A stretch of DNA of 64,000 bases from Anaerocolumna sp. AGMB13020 (GTDB lineage: Bacteria > Bacillota > Clostridia > Lachnospirales > Lachnospiraceae), in NCBI RefSeq assembly GCF_033100115.1, contig NZ_CP136910.1:2471001-2535000 (forward strand), given 5' to 3'. Below are positions 47,263 to 55,837 of the stretch, piece by piece (positions within the stretch are counted from its first letter, which is position 1; each line of letters opens with the position of its first letter). Below the pieces are notes generated by a model. It was not told where the DNA came from and searched no databases. It saw nothing but the letters and a program-made list of their open reading frames with translations. Both the position numbers and the translations under genes were made by a program.

Positions 47263-48546
47263 TCAGACTGCTGCCAATCGTATACCCGCTACATATTTCC
47301 CCTTAATATGACGGTCATCAGAGAGATAGATAACTCTCTCAAGTCTTTCTTCTAATGTCAGTGCTTTTTGTGATTGTATATTGCTGTCTTCTATAATCAA
47401 AGCATCCAACTCGTAACCCGGCAGAAAACTTCCGACCTTGCCAAACAAAGCTCCCCCGCCCATGGTTCCAAGATAGAACGCCTCCTTGGCAGTCAAGGGT
47501 TTTAGCGAAGAATCTTTAAGTCTCCAGCGAAGCTTTGACACCTGTATGGCAGAGACCATGGTGCGAAAAATAGAATTGGAATTACCTCCGGCCATGTCGG
47601 TTCCAAGCCCCACTCTCAGCTCAAGGTCAATAAATTTCCTCACCGGAGCAATTCCCGAAGCCAAATTGGTATTAGAGTCAGGGCAATGAGCAATGAAGAC
47701 ACCTTTTGCTTTCATCAGGGCAATTTCTTCCTCTGTGGAATGAACGCAATGAGCCATCACTGCTGTTCCGTTTTCACCAAACAAGCCAAATTTGTCATAC
47801 GCCTCTCCGTAATGGTCCGTATCAGGACAGAGTTCCTTCACCCATTTGATTTCAGAAAAATTCTCAGAAAGGTGTGACTGAACCGGAACCTTATACTCTT
47901 TTTGTATCTGCCCAAGTCCCTCCAGCAGCTCATCCGTACAGGTTGGTACAAATCTGGGGGTAATCACCGGTGTGACATTTTGATATCTTCCCTGACATGC
48001 CCTCAGCCATTCAACTGTATCCTCAATAGATTTACTGGTATCCTCTTTTAAGAAATCAGGACAGTTCCTGTCCATGTTTACCTTTCCAACCATACATTTA
48101 AGGCCAGTCTGTTCCAGCATATCCATTAAATCAAGGGTAGCCTCTTTATGAACTGTAGCATAGATGCAGGCTCTTGTAGTGGCACCTGCCTGTAAATCTC
48201 TGCAGAATATCTTATATGCCTTCCTTGCATATTCCCTGTCAGAATATTTACGCTCTTCCGGAAAGGTATTAGTATTAAGCCAATCTATCAGCTCCATATC
48301 CATACCAAGTCCCACAAAGGTATATTGAGGCGCATGTGTATGCATATCAATAAGCCCCGGCACTATAAGATTGTCACCATAATCTGTTAAAGGCAGATCC
48401 TTATACTTATCAGGAAGTTCTTTATATATATCTTCTACCAATCCATTAAGACATACCAGATATCCCTTGTCAACTGTCACCAGCTCTGACCTCGATTTCA
48501 TAAATATAATATTCCCTTTTATGACAAACGAATCTTTCTTCACCAT
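47263..48546 (-). CDS. guaD: Guanine deaminase
   Basis: The 427-residue amidohydrolase converts guanine to xanthine, feeding Xdh. It has PGLIDMHTHAPQY, PVQSHLSEN, GTAVMAHCVHSTEEE and GLGTDMAGGNS, the zinc ligands of guanine deaminase, and the LNTNTFPEE substrate segment. The ATG at 48546 is chosen: AAAGG is seven bases upstream, and the longer frame to 48774 runs through the promoter. A long leader with a possible attenuator precedes it. Confidence 0.93.
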   Translation of the reverse strand: MVKKDSFVIKGNIIFMKSRSELVTVDKGYLVCLNGLVEDIYKELPDKYKDLPLTDYGDNLIVPGLIDMHTHAPQYTFVGLGMDMELIDWLNTNTFPEERKYSDREYARKAYKIFCRDLQAGATTRACIYATVHKEATLDLMDMLEQTGLKCMVGKVNMDRNCPDFLKEDTSKSIEDTVEWLRACQGRYQNVTPVITPRFVPTCTDELLEGLGQIQKEYKVPVQSHLSENFSEIKWVKELCPDTDHYGEAYDKFGLFGENGTAVMAHCVHSTEEEIALMKAKGVFIAHCPDSNTNLASGIAPVRKFIDLELRVGLGTDMAGGNSNSIFRTMVSAIQVSKLRWRLKDSSLKPLTAKEAFYLGTMGGGALFGKVGSFLPGYELDALIIEDSNIQSQKALTLEERLERVIYLSDDRHIKGKYVAGIRLAAV

Positions 48547-48659
48547 ACAACGCCTTTCAAATAAAATGTTACCTACTATTATAATAACATCTTTTTGCTT
48601 TTGTGATTCACTGATACGTGTTTCCTTGATAGTTTCCGCTTCGGGTAAGTCTGCAACAT

Positions 48660-48722
48660 AAAAAAAGTCACAAATAACCGTCTTTTCCTCATTGAAAGAA
48701 GTAAAAACTATTATTTCTGACT
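48660..48722 (-). promoter_or_regulatory. Possible transcription attenuator in the guaD leader
   Basis: On the minus strand AGTCAGAAATAA pairs with TTATTTGTGACT (one mismatch) and is followed by a T run of six to seven, a terminator placed before the gene. A competing pairing, GTAAGTC (48719-48725) with GACTTAC (48645-48651), overlaps the first arm. No known riboswitch core is recognised. Confidence 0.5.
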
Positions 48723-48745
48723 TACTGCAGCCACTTTTTCTACCT

Positions 48746-48774
48746 ATAATATCGGATAACCGCCATAATGTCAA
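48746..48774 (-). promoter_or_regulatory. Promoter of guaD
   Basis: On the minus strand TTGACA and TATTAT are 17 bases apart, giving a leader of about 190 bases. Confidence 0.65.
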
Positions 48775-48875
48775 GTGTTACAGTAGAGAAAGAAAGCTAC
48801 AAAAGGTAAATTTAGTTAAAAACTCACCCTTTATAGCATTTACACTTGACTTAAATTAATCCTATTTAATTATTA

Positions 48876-50615
48876 TCATGCTACTGATTCCTTCTCATAA
48901 TTTCCCACCGGAGCTTTGTTAACTGCATACAAGGAATTAAAATAACCTTTCGCTTCTATTAAATCTTCGAAGGAACCCTGTTCAGCCACCATCCCCTGGT
49001 TCATTACTATGATCTGATCGTATTTGCTTAAAATACTCTCCTCCATCTTATGGGTGATAATTATTTTTGTGAGATTGCCAATACTTAAGATAGCTTCCTC
49101 TACTTGTCTGGAGGTCTGGTTATCCAGAGCTGCCGTTGCTTCATCCATCAGTAGAAAGGGGGTCTGCCTGATTAAGCATCTGGCAATTGAGATACGCTGT
49201 TTCTCCCCACCGGAGAGATTGGAACCATTCTCTCCGCATTTATACTCCGGTCCTTTCTCTTCAATTAATTTCGTTAATCCGGAACATTTGATGGCATACT
49301 CTAACAATTCCTGGTCAAACTTCTGAAACAGGCTTATATTATCGGCGATACTATTATTGAAAACAAATACATTCTGCTGTATGGTGGATACCATATCATA
49401 CAGACTGGAGGAGTTGATTTCTCTTAACTCATGCCTGTCAAACTTAATCTGTCCTTCATAGTTCCTGTGGTATCCTAATAAAAGATTTACCAGTGTAGAT
49501 TTACCACTGCCGCTACCTCCTACAATAGCATAACTCTTACCCTTCTCAAACTTAAGATTCACATTCTTAAGGGTTCTTGCGCCTTCTTCGTATCCAAAGG
49601 AAACATTCTCATAAATTATTCCCTCTTCAACAGCCGTAAGCTCCCGGCTTCCTTCCGGGTCTTCACTGACCTCAGCCAGCTTTCCTATTTTATCAATTAA
49701 TGCTCCTGCCGCTTTCCTGTTAACGATCAGCTGCCCTAAACTATTTATAGGACCTAAGACATAATTAAGCAGCTGAATATAAGCAACTACCACACCTGCT
49801 GTGATAACACCCTGTAAGGCGAAATATACACCCATACCAAATACCGTCAGCTCTACAACCAGACCTGACAGGATGTTAAGTATTTCAACAGAGTCATTAA
49901 GGTCGCCTCTTCTTTTTTTGGTCTGCTCCAGCTCTCCATTTTTTTCTTCAAAGTTATGATAGATTTCCTTATCTACCTTAAAGCTTTTAATAACCGGAAA
50001 ACCAGCCAGCAAGTCCTTTAAGAGATCTAAAAAGGTAGCATTTTCCTCTGATACGTTTGTTTCCGCTTTCGTCAGTTTATTCCCGTACAGAACGGACACC
50101 AGTATGGGCAACAGGCTGGCCAGCATAGTACAAAGGAAAATCTTCCAGTTATAATACGCCATTGCAGCTACTCCTCCAAGAAACATAGCTCCATGCAAAA
50201 TAATACCAAAAGTACCTCTTAAATAGTTCTGCTCAATAGAAGCCAGATCATTACTGAATGCTGAAAGATAAGTACTGGAAGACTCTTTATGGAAAGAGTT
50301 TATATTTTTATTCAGGATTCTTCCAAAGATATAATTTTTATATTGCAACAAGGCCCGCTTTATAAAATGATTCAGAAATATCTTCTTCATAAACTGTGTG
50401 ACTACCATCGCAGCCATAACAATAGCAAAGATTATCATAGCCCTCCAGAATTCCTTCATGGTGCCGCCGTATGCCACGTCAAGAAATAACTGAAGGACAA
50501 CAGCAATCGCTACCTGTGTGATTACAAAGATTAAGAGTGTAAGCACAGTTCCCGCAAAATTTAAGTGATTCTTCTTATAAAACTGCTTTGTATAAATATT
50601 ATTGTTTTGCTTCAT
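48876..50615 (-). CDS. ABC exporter with fused membrane and ATPase domains
   Basis: The 579-residue protein has six transmembrane segments (about 20-300) followed by an ATPase domain with Walker A GGSGSGKST, signature LSGGEKQR, Walker B LLMDEATAALD and switch histidine in IITHKME. It is an MsbA/LmrA-like half-transporter. The gene follows an Xre regulator after 12 bases. Substrate unknown; a peptide, drug or lipid exporter is likely. Confidence 0.9.
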   Translation of the reverse strand: MKQNNNIYTKQFYKKNHLNFAGTVLTLLIFVITQVAIAVVLQLFLDVAYGGTMKEFWRAMIIFAIVMAAMVVTQFMKKIFLNHFIKRALLQYKNYIFGRILNKNINSFHKESSSTYLSAFSNDLASIEQNYLRGTFGIILHGAMFLGGVAAMAYYNWKIFLCTMLASLLPILVSVLYGNKLTKAETNVSEENATFLDLLKDLLAGFPVIKSFKVDKEIYHNFEEKNGELEQTKKRRGDLNDSVEILNILSGLVVELTVFGMGVYFALQGVITAGVVVAYIQLLNYVLGPINSLGQLIVNRKAAGALIDKIGKLAEVSEDPEGSRELTAVEEGIIYENVSFGYEEGARTLKNVNLKFEKGKSYAIVGGSGSGKSTLVNLLLGYHRNYEGQIKFDRHELREINSSSLYDMVSTIQQNVFVFNNSIADNISLFQKFDQELLEYAIKCSGLTKLIEEKGPEYKCGENGSNLSGGEKQRISIARCLIRQTPFLLMDEATAALDNQTSRQVEEAILSIGNLTKIIITHKMEESILSKYDQIIVMNQGMVAEQGSFEDLIEAKGYFNSLYAVNKAPVGNYEKESVA

Positions 50616-50627
50616 ATAATATCCTTT

Positions 50628-51470
50628 CTATTTCTGCAGCAATGGTTTCTTTCTATCATAAAATATTGGGTACATCATATAAGGCTGTTTAATAATCTCC
50701 TTAGCAAACAGGAGAAAAGGCAGAACTGACGGATTATCTATAAGGCAATAGGAAACCAGAAAACCTTCCTCGGTTTCTATCTCTTGTTTGATAACTATTT
50801 CTATATTGCATAGTTCATGTAACATGTTTTCTATTTCTTCTTCCTCCAGCTTAAGGTTCTTACACAGGAACTTCACGGTAAAACCATCATTTTTTCGCTG
50901 ATTCAGATACAGAACAAGTTTCATCATATTTTTCTTACCCAGGGTTTGAAAAAGCTTTTGATAATCCTCCTCATCCGGCAGGTCGTATTTATTTCCTTCC
51001 TCTACTTCCGGCAGCAGAAAGAAATAATGAAAATCCTTTGATAATTTTGCAAAGATATAGCCTTTATCCGTTATAATTCTGGAATAGAACTGATTTATAT
51101 CATCCTCGTACATCTCTTCTATATCCCGTATAATCGAAGTGGAGGCCTGACCCAATATTCCAAGAATAATGCTCCAGCAATAGTTAAAACATTTTTCGTA
51201 TTTCTCATCATCTGCCAGCTCAATAAGTTCATGCCGGATAGCCAATCCTATATTCTGCTTGATTTCTTCTGTCCTTCCAAAGAGACTATCGATAGTAACT
51301 TCAAAAAAATCTGCAATGGAAGGCAGTAACTCTGCATCCGGTACACCACCGCACTCCCATTTAGAAACTGCCTGTGTCGTCACACCCACAGCTTTCCCAA
51401 GCTCCTCCTGGGTTACCTGCTTCTTTTGCCGTAATTCCTTTATTCTCTTGCCCAATATACCAACTGCCAT
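50628..51470 (-). CDS. Xre-family transcriptional regulator
   Basis: The 280-residue protein has a helix-turn-helix of the Xre type at the start (RIKELRQKKQVTQEELGKAV, then TTQAVSKWE) and a longer C-terminal region without known motif. The ATG at 51470 has GGAGG five bases upstream and is preferred to the ATG four codons earlier. It shares a promoter region with the divergent glycosyltransferase, where a 35-base inverted repeat is a likely binding site. Confidence 0.85.
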   Translation of the reverse strand: MAVGILGKRIKELRQKKQVTQEELGKAVGVTTQAVSKWECGGVPDAELLPSIADFFEVTIDSLFGRTEEIKQNIGLAIRHELIELADDEKYEKCFNYCWSIILGILGQASTSIIRDIEEMYEDDINQFYSRIITDKGYIFAKLSKDFHYFFLLPEVEEGNKYDLPDEEDYQKLFQTLGKKNMMKLVLYLNQRKNDGFTVKFLCKNLKLEEEEIENMLHELCNIEIVIKQEIETEEGFLVSYCLIDNPSVLPFLLFAKEIIKQPYMMYPIFYDRKKPLLQK

Positions 51471-51563
51471 GATAACCTCCAACTAAAAATAGATCCTTCG
51501 CGAATTCATTATCTTTATGGTTTAACTATATATCATTTTTGGGTTGAATACAAACAACTAATC

Positions 51564-51598
51564 TTATGCAAAATCAACCGTGGGTTTAATTTGCATAA
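51564..51598. promoter_or_regulatory. Imperfect palindrome, probable Xre operator
   Basis: TTATGCAAAATCAACC and GGTTTAATTTGCATAA (14 of 16 matching) flank a three-base centre. The right half, GTGGGTTTAATT, recurs at 51735-51746, 42 bases before the glycosyltransferase start. Confidence 0.55.
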
Positions 51599-51734
51599 AT
51601 CTAAGTTGCTCTTCCTTGTTGTATTTTAGGAATATCACATGAATTATGGATAATCATTCATAATTCCTTTCAGAATCCGATAGTAATATATAGTAAATAA
51701 TGATATAATTTATTTACTTTAATATCAAATAGCG

Positions 51735-51746
51735 GTGGGTTTAATT
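51735..51746. promoter_or_regulatory. Second copy of the Xre-site half
   Basis: GTGGGTTTAATT repeats the right half of the 51564-51598 site, in front of the glycosyltransferase gene. Confidence 0.4.
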
Positions 51747-51787
51747 ATTGTAAAATGCCGTCTTAGGCGGCGGAATGAGAGGCAGTT

Positions 51788-52702
51788 ATGAACGAACCAC
51801 TGGTCAGTATTATTGTACCACTATACAATGGGGAGCAAACAATTGAACGATGCCTAACCAGCATCCGTAATCAAAGTTATAAAAACATTGAAGTACTTGT
51901 GGTAAATGACGGAAGTAGAGATCACAGTATGAAGATCCTGAAGAAATTCGAAGAAACGGATCCCCGCTTTCAAATAATAAATAAAACAAATTCCGGCGTA
52001 AGCGACAGCAGAAATGTTGGTATGAAACATGCCAGAGGAAAATACCTGCAATTTGTCGATAGTGATGACTGGCTTGTAAAAGATGCAACAGAGACCTTTG
52101 TCACCGCTGCTGAAAACTATAATTGCGATATGATAATCACAGATTACCACAGAGTGGTAAACCGTAAGATCTATATCAAAGGACACATACCCAAAGAAGG
52201 TTTAATGAGTCGCAGGGAATTTGCCGAATATATGATGAAGGCACCTGCTAACTTCTACTATGGTGTTATGTGGAATAAGTTTTTTCGGACTGATATTGTA
52301 AAATCCCATAAACTTAAATGCTCAAAAGACCTAAACTGGTGTGAGGATTTTTTATTTAATCTGGAATACCTGCAATATATAACGGATGTTTGTGTAATAA
52401 AGAAACCGGTTTACTATTACGTAAAAACCAAAGGAAGTCTTGTAGCAACCCAGGTAAATTTAAAGCAGACCGTCAGAACCAAACGCATCCTCTTCGATTA
52501 TTACAAAGATCTTTATAAGAGCATTGATATCTATGATGAAAACAAACTGCGAATTCAAATGTTTTATCTGGCGGTCGCCAGGGACCCTGGAAAACGCAAG
52601 AAATCTGTCCCTTCGACTAAAAACGCAGAAAAGGTTAAAAAAACTTCTCTGCCTAAAAACAAGTCCTCTGATAAAGCGAGAAAAAAACTTCCCGTAGAAT
52701 AA
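51788..52702 (+). CDS. Family 2 glycosyltransferase
   Basis: The 304-residue protein has the GT-A fold: SIIVPLYNGEQTIERCL, VVNDGSRDHS, an SGVSDSRNVGMKHA segment and the metal motif FVDSDDW, followed by an ED-containing acceptor region (NWCEDFLFNLEYL). The last ~45 residues are Lys/Ser-rich and may bind the membrane or a polyanion. A weak GAGAGG precedes the ATG. The substrate is unknown. It sits alone with a possible Xre half-site upstream and an insertion sequence downstream. Confidence 0.9.
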   Translation: MNEPLVSIIVPLYNGEQTIERCLTSIRNQSYKNIEVLVVNDGSRDHSMKILKKFEETDPRFQIINKTNSGVSDSRNVGMKHARGKYLQFVDSDDWLVKDATETFVTAAENYNCDMIITDYHRVVNRKIYIKGHIPKEGLMSRREFAEYMMKAPANFYYGVMWNKFFRTDIVKSHKLKCSKDLNWCEDFLFNLEYLQYITDVCVIKKPVYYYVKTKGSLVATQVNLKQTVRTKRILFDYYKDLYKSIDIYDENKLRIQMFYLAVARDPGKRKKSVPSTKNAEKVKKTSLPKNKSSDKARKKLPVE

Positions 52703-52908
52703 TTGCTCTGACTACATATGCATTAGGCCTTGCAGATGCAAAAAACTGTTTGCTTTAATTCTTTCGAATAACTATCGTCAAATAACTTACAAATTTCATG
52801 AGGCTTTTGGCATGGCATCAAACCAATATAATAAAAAATAGGTTCTATACTGAATGTTGGGGTGTGCTTGAAAAGCACACTTCCAACATTCTTTTAGTTG
52901 TAATAAAA

Positions 52909-52986
52909 TACATCTATAAGAAGCCTCCCAAACGCATTATCCCGACCAAAGTTTAATGTTAACGGAGGTGACCTCTTATAGATGTA
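52909..52986 (+). promoter_or_regulatory. Hairpin that hides the transposase start
   Basis: TACATCTATAAG (52909-52920) is the exact complement of CTTATAGATGTA (52975-52986), which spans the start codon. CCTCC (52924-52928) is complementary to the ribosome site GGAGG (52964-52968). If the two form, translation from read-through RNA is blocked. Confidence 0.6.
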
Positions 52987-54163
52987 CCCTAATTATAGCA
53001 AGGCATTCTTAGACTTGAAAGATGTTTTTGTAAAAAAAGTGATTCAGGCAGATTCTTTTTTAAAGGTTTTCATTGAAACTAAACCTTCTGAGCAGACCTG
53101 TCCTTGTTGTGGCTGTAAAACAAAAAGAGTTCATGACTATCGAATCCAGGAAATTAATGACACTCCTTTCCAAGGTAAAACCGTCATTCTGGTTCTAAGA
53201 AAACGACGTTATTTATGTACCTCCTGCGGAAAACGATTTTTGGAACACTATTCTTTTCTTCCTACCTATCACCGCAGAACAAGGAGACTGGCTTTTTATG
53301 TTATATCTCTCCTTCGGCAGACTTTTTCTCTCAAGCAGGTTTCAATCCTTACCGGGGTTTCCGTCCCTACAATCTGCAGACTTTTGGATACCATCCATTA
53401 TGCACCCCCAGATAAACTTCCTGAGGCTGTTTCTATTGATGAATTTAAAGGCAATGCCTCTACTGGGAAATATCAGTGTATCCTCGTTGATCCTAAAAAA
53501 CACCGGATTCTGGATATTCTTCCAGACCGCACTCAGAGCCATCTGGCTGATTACTGGAGAAACATTACAAGAAAGGAAAGGCTGAAAGTAAAGTTCTTTG
53601 TCTGTGACATGTGGCTTCCCTATGTGGAGCTGGCCAGGACCTTCTTTCCAAATGCAAAGATTATAGTGGACAAGTATCATTTCATTCGTCAGGTCACATG
53701 GGCTATCGAAAATGTTCGTAAACGGCTCCAAAAATCCATGCCGACTTCTCTTCGAAAATACTATAAACGAAGCCGGAAGCTGATTTTGACCCGCTATAGA
53801 AAGCTGAAAGACGAGAACAAACAAGCCTGTGATCTGATGCTCCAGTATAGTGATGACCTACGGTTGGCGCACATGATGAAAGAATGGTTTTATGACATCA
53901 GCCAGCTGGAGTCCTATCGTAAGCAACAGCAGGAATTCGATGATTGGATATCTAATGCAAGAGGATGCGGTATTAAAGAATTCGAGAAATGTGCAAAAAC
54001 GTTCCAGTCTTGGAGAAAAGAAATCTTAAATGCCTTCAAATATGGCATTACAAACGGTGTCACAGAAGGATTTAACAATAAGATTAAAGTATTAAAACGA
54101 AGTTCTTATGGAATCCGAAACTTTAACCGGTTCCGTACTCGGATACTTCATTGTACATCATAG
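52982..54163 (+). CDS. ISL3-family transposase
   Basis: The 393-residue DDE transposase has an N-terminal zinc-finger part (CPCCGCKTKRVHDY and CTSCGKRF, about 40-85), a helix-turn-helix (SLKQVSILTGVSVPTICRLL) and the catalytic triad in VSIDEFKG, FVCDMWLPY and GVTEGFNNKIK. The ribosome site GGAGG lies before the ATG but is paired in the leader hairpin. The reading frame is complete. Confidence 0.95.
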   Translation: MYPNYSKAFLDLKDVFVKKVIQADSFLKVFIETKPSEQTCPCCGCKTKRVHDYRIQEINDTPFQGKTVILVLRKRRYLCTSCGKRFLEHYSFLPTYHRRTRRLAFYVISLLRQTFSLKQVSILTGVSVPTICRLLDTIHYAPPDKLPEAVSIDEFKGNASTGKYQCILVDPKKHRILDILPDRTQSHLADYWRNITRKERLKVKFFVCDMWLPYVELARTFFPNAKIIVDKYHFIRQVTWAIENVRKRLQKSMPTSLRKYYKRSRKLILTRYRKLKDENKQACDLMLQYSDDLRLAHMMKEWFYDISQLESYRKQQQEFDDWISNARGCGIKEFEKCAKTFQSWRKEILNAFKYGITNGVTEGFNNKIKVLKRSSYGIRNFNRFRTRILHCTS

Positions 54164-54299
54164 GAAAAATGGTCGGGATATGGAGGCTTATTTTGCATGC
54201 CCAAAACAGCATACAGTAGAATGAACTATCGAAACAGCTCTAAACGTAAGAAAGGAGCGGGATTCATACGAATCCCACCCCAACTATTGACAAAGAGCC

Positions 54300-54333
54300 A
54301 AAAAATAACCACTACCTTATGGTAATGGTTATT
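54300..54333 (-). terminator. Terminator of the first tRNA array, split-point of the IS insertion
   Basis: On the minus strand AATAACCATTACC pairs with GGTAGTGGTTATT (one G-T pair) around a four-base loop and is followed by TTTTTT, which is part of the IS target duplication. Confidence 0.8.
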
Positions 54334-54386
54334 TCTTGGTTTATGCCTGATATTTGATTTCTCATAATCACTGCAATTCCTTATAA

Positions 54387-54466
54387 TGCGGATGACAGGA
54401 CTTGAACCTGCACGGTATCCCACTAGATCCTAAGTCTAGCGCGTCTGCCAATTCCGCCACATCCGC
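54387..54466 (-). tRNA. tRNA-Leu (UAG)
   Basis: Acceptor GCGGATG/CATCCGC, anticodon loop CTTAGGA, long variable arm. The last gene of the first array. Confidence 0.95.
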
Positions 54467-54476
54467 TTATTATAAA

Positions 54477-54549
54477 TGAGACATCCGGGATTCGAACCCG
54501 GGACACCTTGATTAAAAGTCAAGTGCTCTACCAACTGAGCTAATATCCC
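54477..54549 (-). tRNA. tRNA-Lys (UUU)
   Basis: Anticodon loop CTTTTAA, T-loop GTTCGAATC, D-loop GCTCAGTTGGTAGAGC. Confidence 0.95.
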
Positions 54550-54602
54550 AAATAATATATAACACCATTCGCGGCAGGTTCCCTGATTTCAGCGATGGCT
54601 GA

Positions 54603-54674
54603 CTGGGCTGGCTGGATTTGAACCAGCGACTGCAGGAGTCAAAGTCCTGTGCCTTACCGCTTGGCGACAGCCCA
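54603..54674 (-). tRNA. tRNA-Gln (UUG)
   Basis: Acceptor TGGGCTG/CAGCCCA, anticodon loop CTTTGAC. Confidence 0.95.
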
Positions 54675-54690
54675 ATGGTACTATTACCAA

Positions 54691-54765
54691 GGTGGATAAA
54701 GGGATTCGAACCCTTGGCCTCCAGAGCCACAATCTGGCGCGCTAACCAACTGCGCTATACCCACC
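54691..54765 (-). tRNA. tRNA-His (GUG)
   Basis: Anticodon loop TTGTGGC and an extra 5' G paired with the 3' C, as in tRNA-His. Confidence 0.95.
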
Positions 54766-54855
54766 ATAAAACAATAACACCTTATCTTGTCCACATTAAC
54801 CCTACGCAGGAGCTGTCAATATCAACTGACGTATACTTGTCTTTACAAGATAAAA

Positions 54856-54929
54856 TGTGCCAGAAGGGATTCGAACCCCCGACACATGGCTTAGAAGGCC
54901 ATTGCTCTATCCAACTGAGCTACTAGCAC
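54856..54929 (-). tRNA. tRNA-Arg (UCU)
   Basis: Acceptor GTGCTAG/CTGGCAC, anticodon loop CTTCTAA. Confidence 0.95.
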
Positions 54930-54955
54930 ACATATGATGTATATTACATACATCA

Positions 54956-55026
54956 AGCGGGTGATGGGAATCGAACCCACGTATCTAGCTTGGAAGGCTA
55001 GTGTTCTACCATTGAACTACACCCGC
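54956..55026 (-). tRNA. tRNA-Gly (UCC)
   Basis: Acceptor GCGGGTG/CACCCGC, anticodon loop CTTCCAA. Confidence 0.95.
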
Positions 55027-55067
55027 GTATGAAATTTTATCTTTAGCCACCTTAACAAAAGTATAAG

Positions 55068-55142
55068 TCGGGGTGACAGGATTCGAACCTGCGACCTCTT
55101 GATCCCAAATCAAGCGCGCTAGCCAAGCTGCGCCACACCCCG
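55068..55142 (-). tRNA. tRNA-Pro (UGG)
   Basis: Acceptor CGGGGTG/CACCCCG, anticodon loop TTTGGGA. First gene of the first array. Confidence 0.95.
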
Positions 55143-55182
55143 TTAGGCTTTTATTTTTTGCGGCTTTCGTGACGCAAGAATC

Positions 55183-55211
55183 ATTATATATTATGCCAAC
55201 ATAATTGTCAA
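55183..55211 (-). promoter_or_regulatory. Consensus promoter of the first tRNA array
   Basis: On the minus strand TTGACA and TATAAT are separated by exactly 17 bases, a perfect sigma-A consensus. Confidence 0.9.
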
Positions 55212-55308
55212 CAACTTTTTAAACTTTTTTAAATTTTTCTACAATGTCTTGTCTTGGCAGATTTTAAGGCTTATTGTTTATGCTTTTCCGTGGATTATTA
55301 AGGTACTC

Positions 55309-55791
55309 TCAAGGCAGGTAATTAAGGCTGAAATGAGCCTTTCCCTGACTGTCTATCTCCATAATAATATAAGAGGGTTTACCGTTCTCCTGCCGGGGCT
55401 GGCTGATGCTGCCGGGGTTTACTGCCCACACACCCGTACTTAAATCGATAGACGGTCTGTGGGTATGTCCATACAAAACAATATCAGCACCTTGCAAAAG
55501 AGCTGCTTCTTTTAGTCTCCCCGTACCAAAATTAACACCATACCGATGTCCATGTGTCATTAGTATTGTATGGCAGCCAAGGGTTATAATCTTCTCTTTT
55601 GGTACGTCTGCAAAAAAATCATTGTTTCCAGATACAAATTCCACGGGACAAAAGGCTATTGAACTAATATAGTCTTCACCGCTTTCAAAGTCCCCTAAAT
55701 GAAGCATTAAATCCAGTGGGCTTACCTTCGAAATAACTCTTTCCAAATTGCTTAATCTTCCATGGGTATCACTTACGATTAGTATTTTCAT
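55309..55791 (-). CDS. YfcE/MJ0936-type metallophosphoesterase
   Basis: The 160-residue enzyme has the calcineurin-like metal ligands: VSDTHG, HLGDFE, SGNNDF, MTHGHRYG and GHTHRPS. It hydrolyses phosphodiesters in vitro in this family; the natural substrate is unknown. It follows rdgB by 46 bases, a common pairing in clostridia. Confidence 0.93.
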   Translation of the reverse strand: MKILIVSDTHGRLSNLERVISKVSPLDLMLHLGDFESGEDYISSIAFCPVEFVSGNNDFFADVPKEKIITLGCHTILMTHGHRYGVNFGTGRLKEAALLQGADIVLYGHTHRPSIDLSTGVWAVNPGSISQPRQENGKPSYIIMEIDSQGKAHFSLNYLP

Positions 55792-55837
55792 AAATTCCTT
55801 TATGACCCGATTATAGCCTTTCTGCTAATATTTATTG

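Larger units (their letters stand above)
52841..54299 (+). mobile_element. Intact ISL3-family insertion sequence with an 8-bp target duplication
   Basis: The left end is GGTTCTATACTGAATGTTGG and the right end, on the complementary strand, is GGCTCTTTGTCAATAGTTGG; both then run into GGGTG and a short hairpin (TGTGCTT/AAGCACA left, GGGATTC/GAATCCC right). The element is 1,459 bp with one transposase gene. The octamer AAAAAATA lies on both flanks (52833-52840 and 54300-54307), the 8-bp duplication typical of ISL3. All parts look intact. Confidence 0.9.

Noticed and set aside
48547..48774. N-terminal extension of guanine deaminase
   Set aside because: The frame is open to 48774, but that codon lies in the -35 box of the likely promoter and the extension has no ribosome site. 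The start at 48546 fits the family.
52921..54190. Inner pair of IS-like ends (CCTCC...ATCCCGACC)
   Set aside because: A short match near the transposase gene suggests ends, but the longer GGNTCT...GTTGGGGTG ends with an exact 8-bp duplication lie outside it and are a better fit.
54618..54926. Open frame across tRNA genes
   Set aside because: It is formed by chance from tRNA sequence on the opposite strand.
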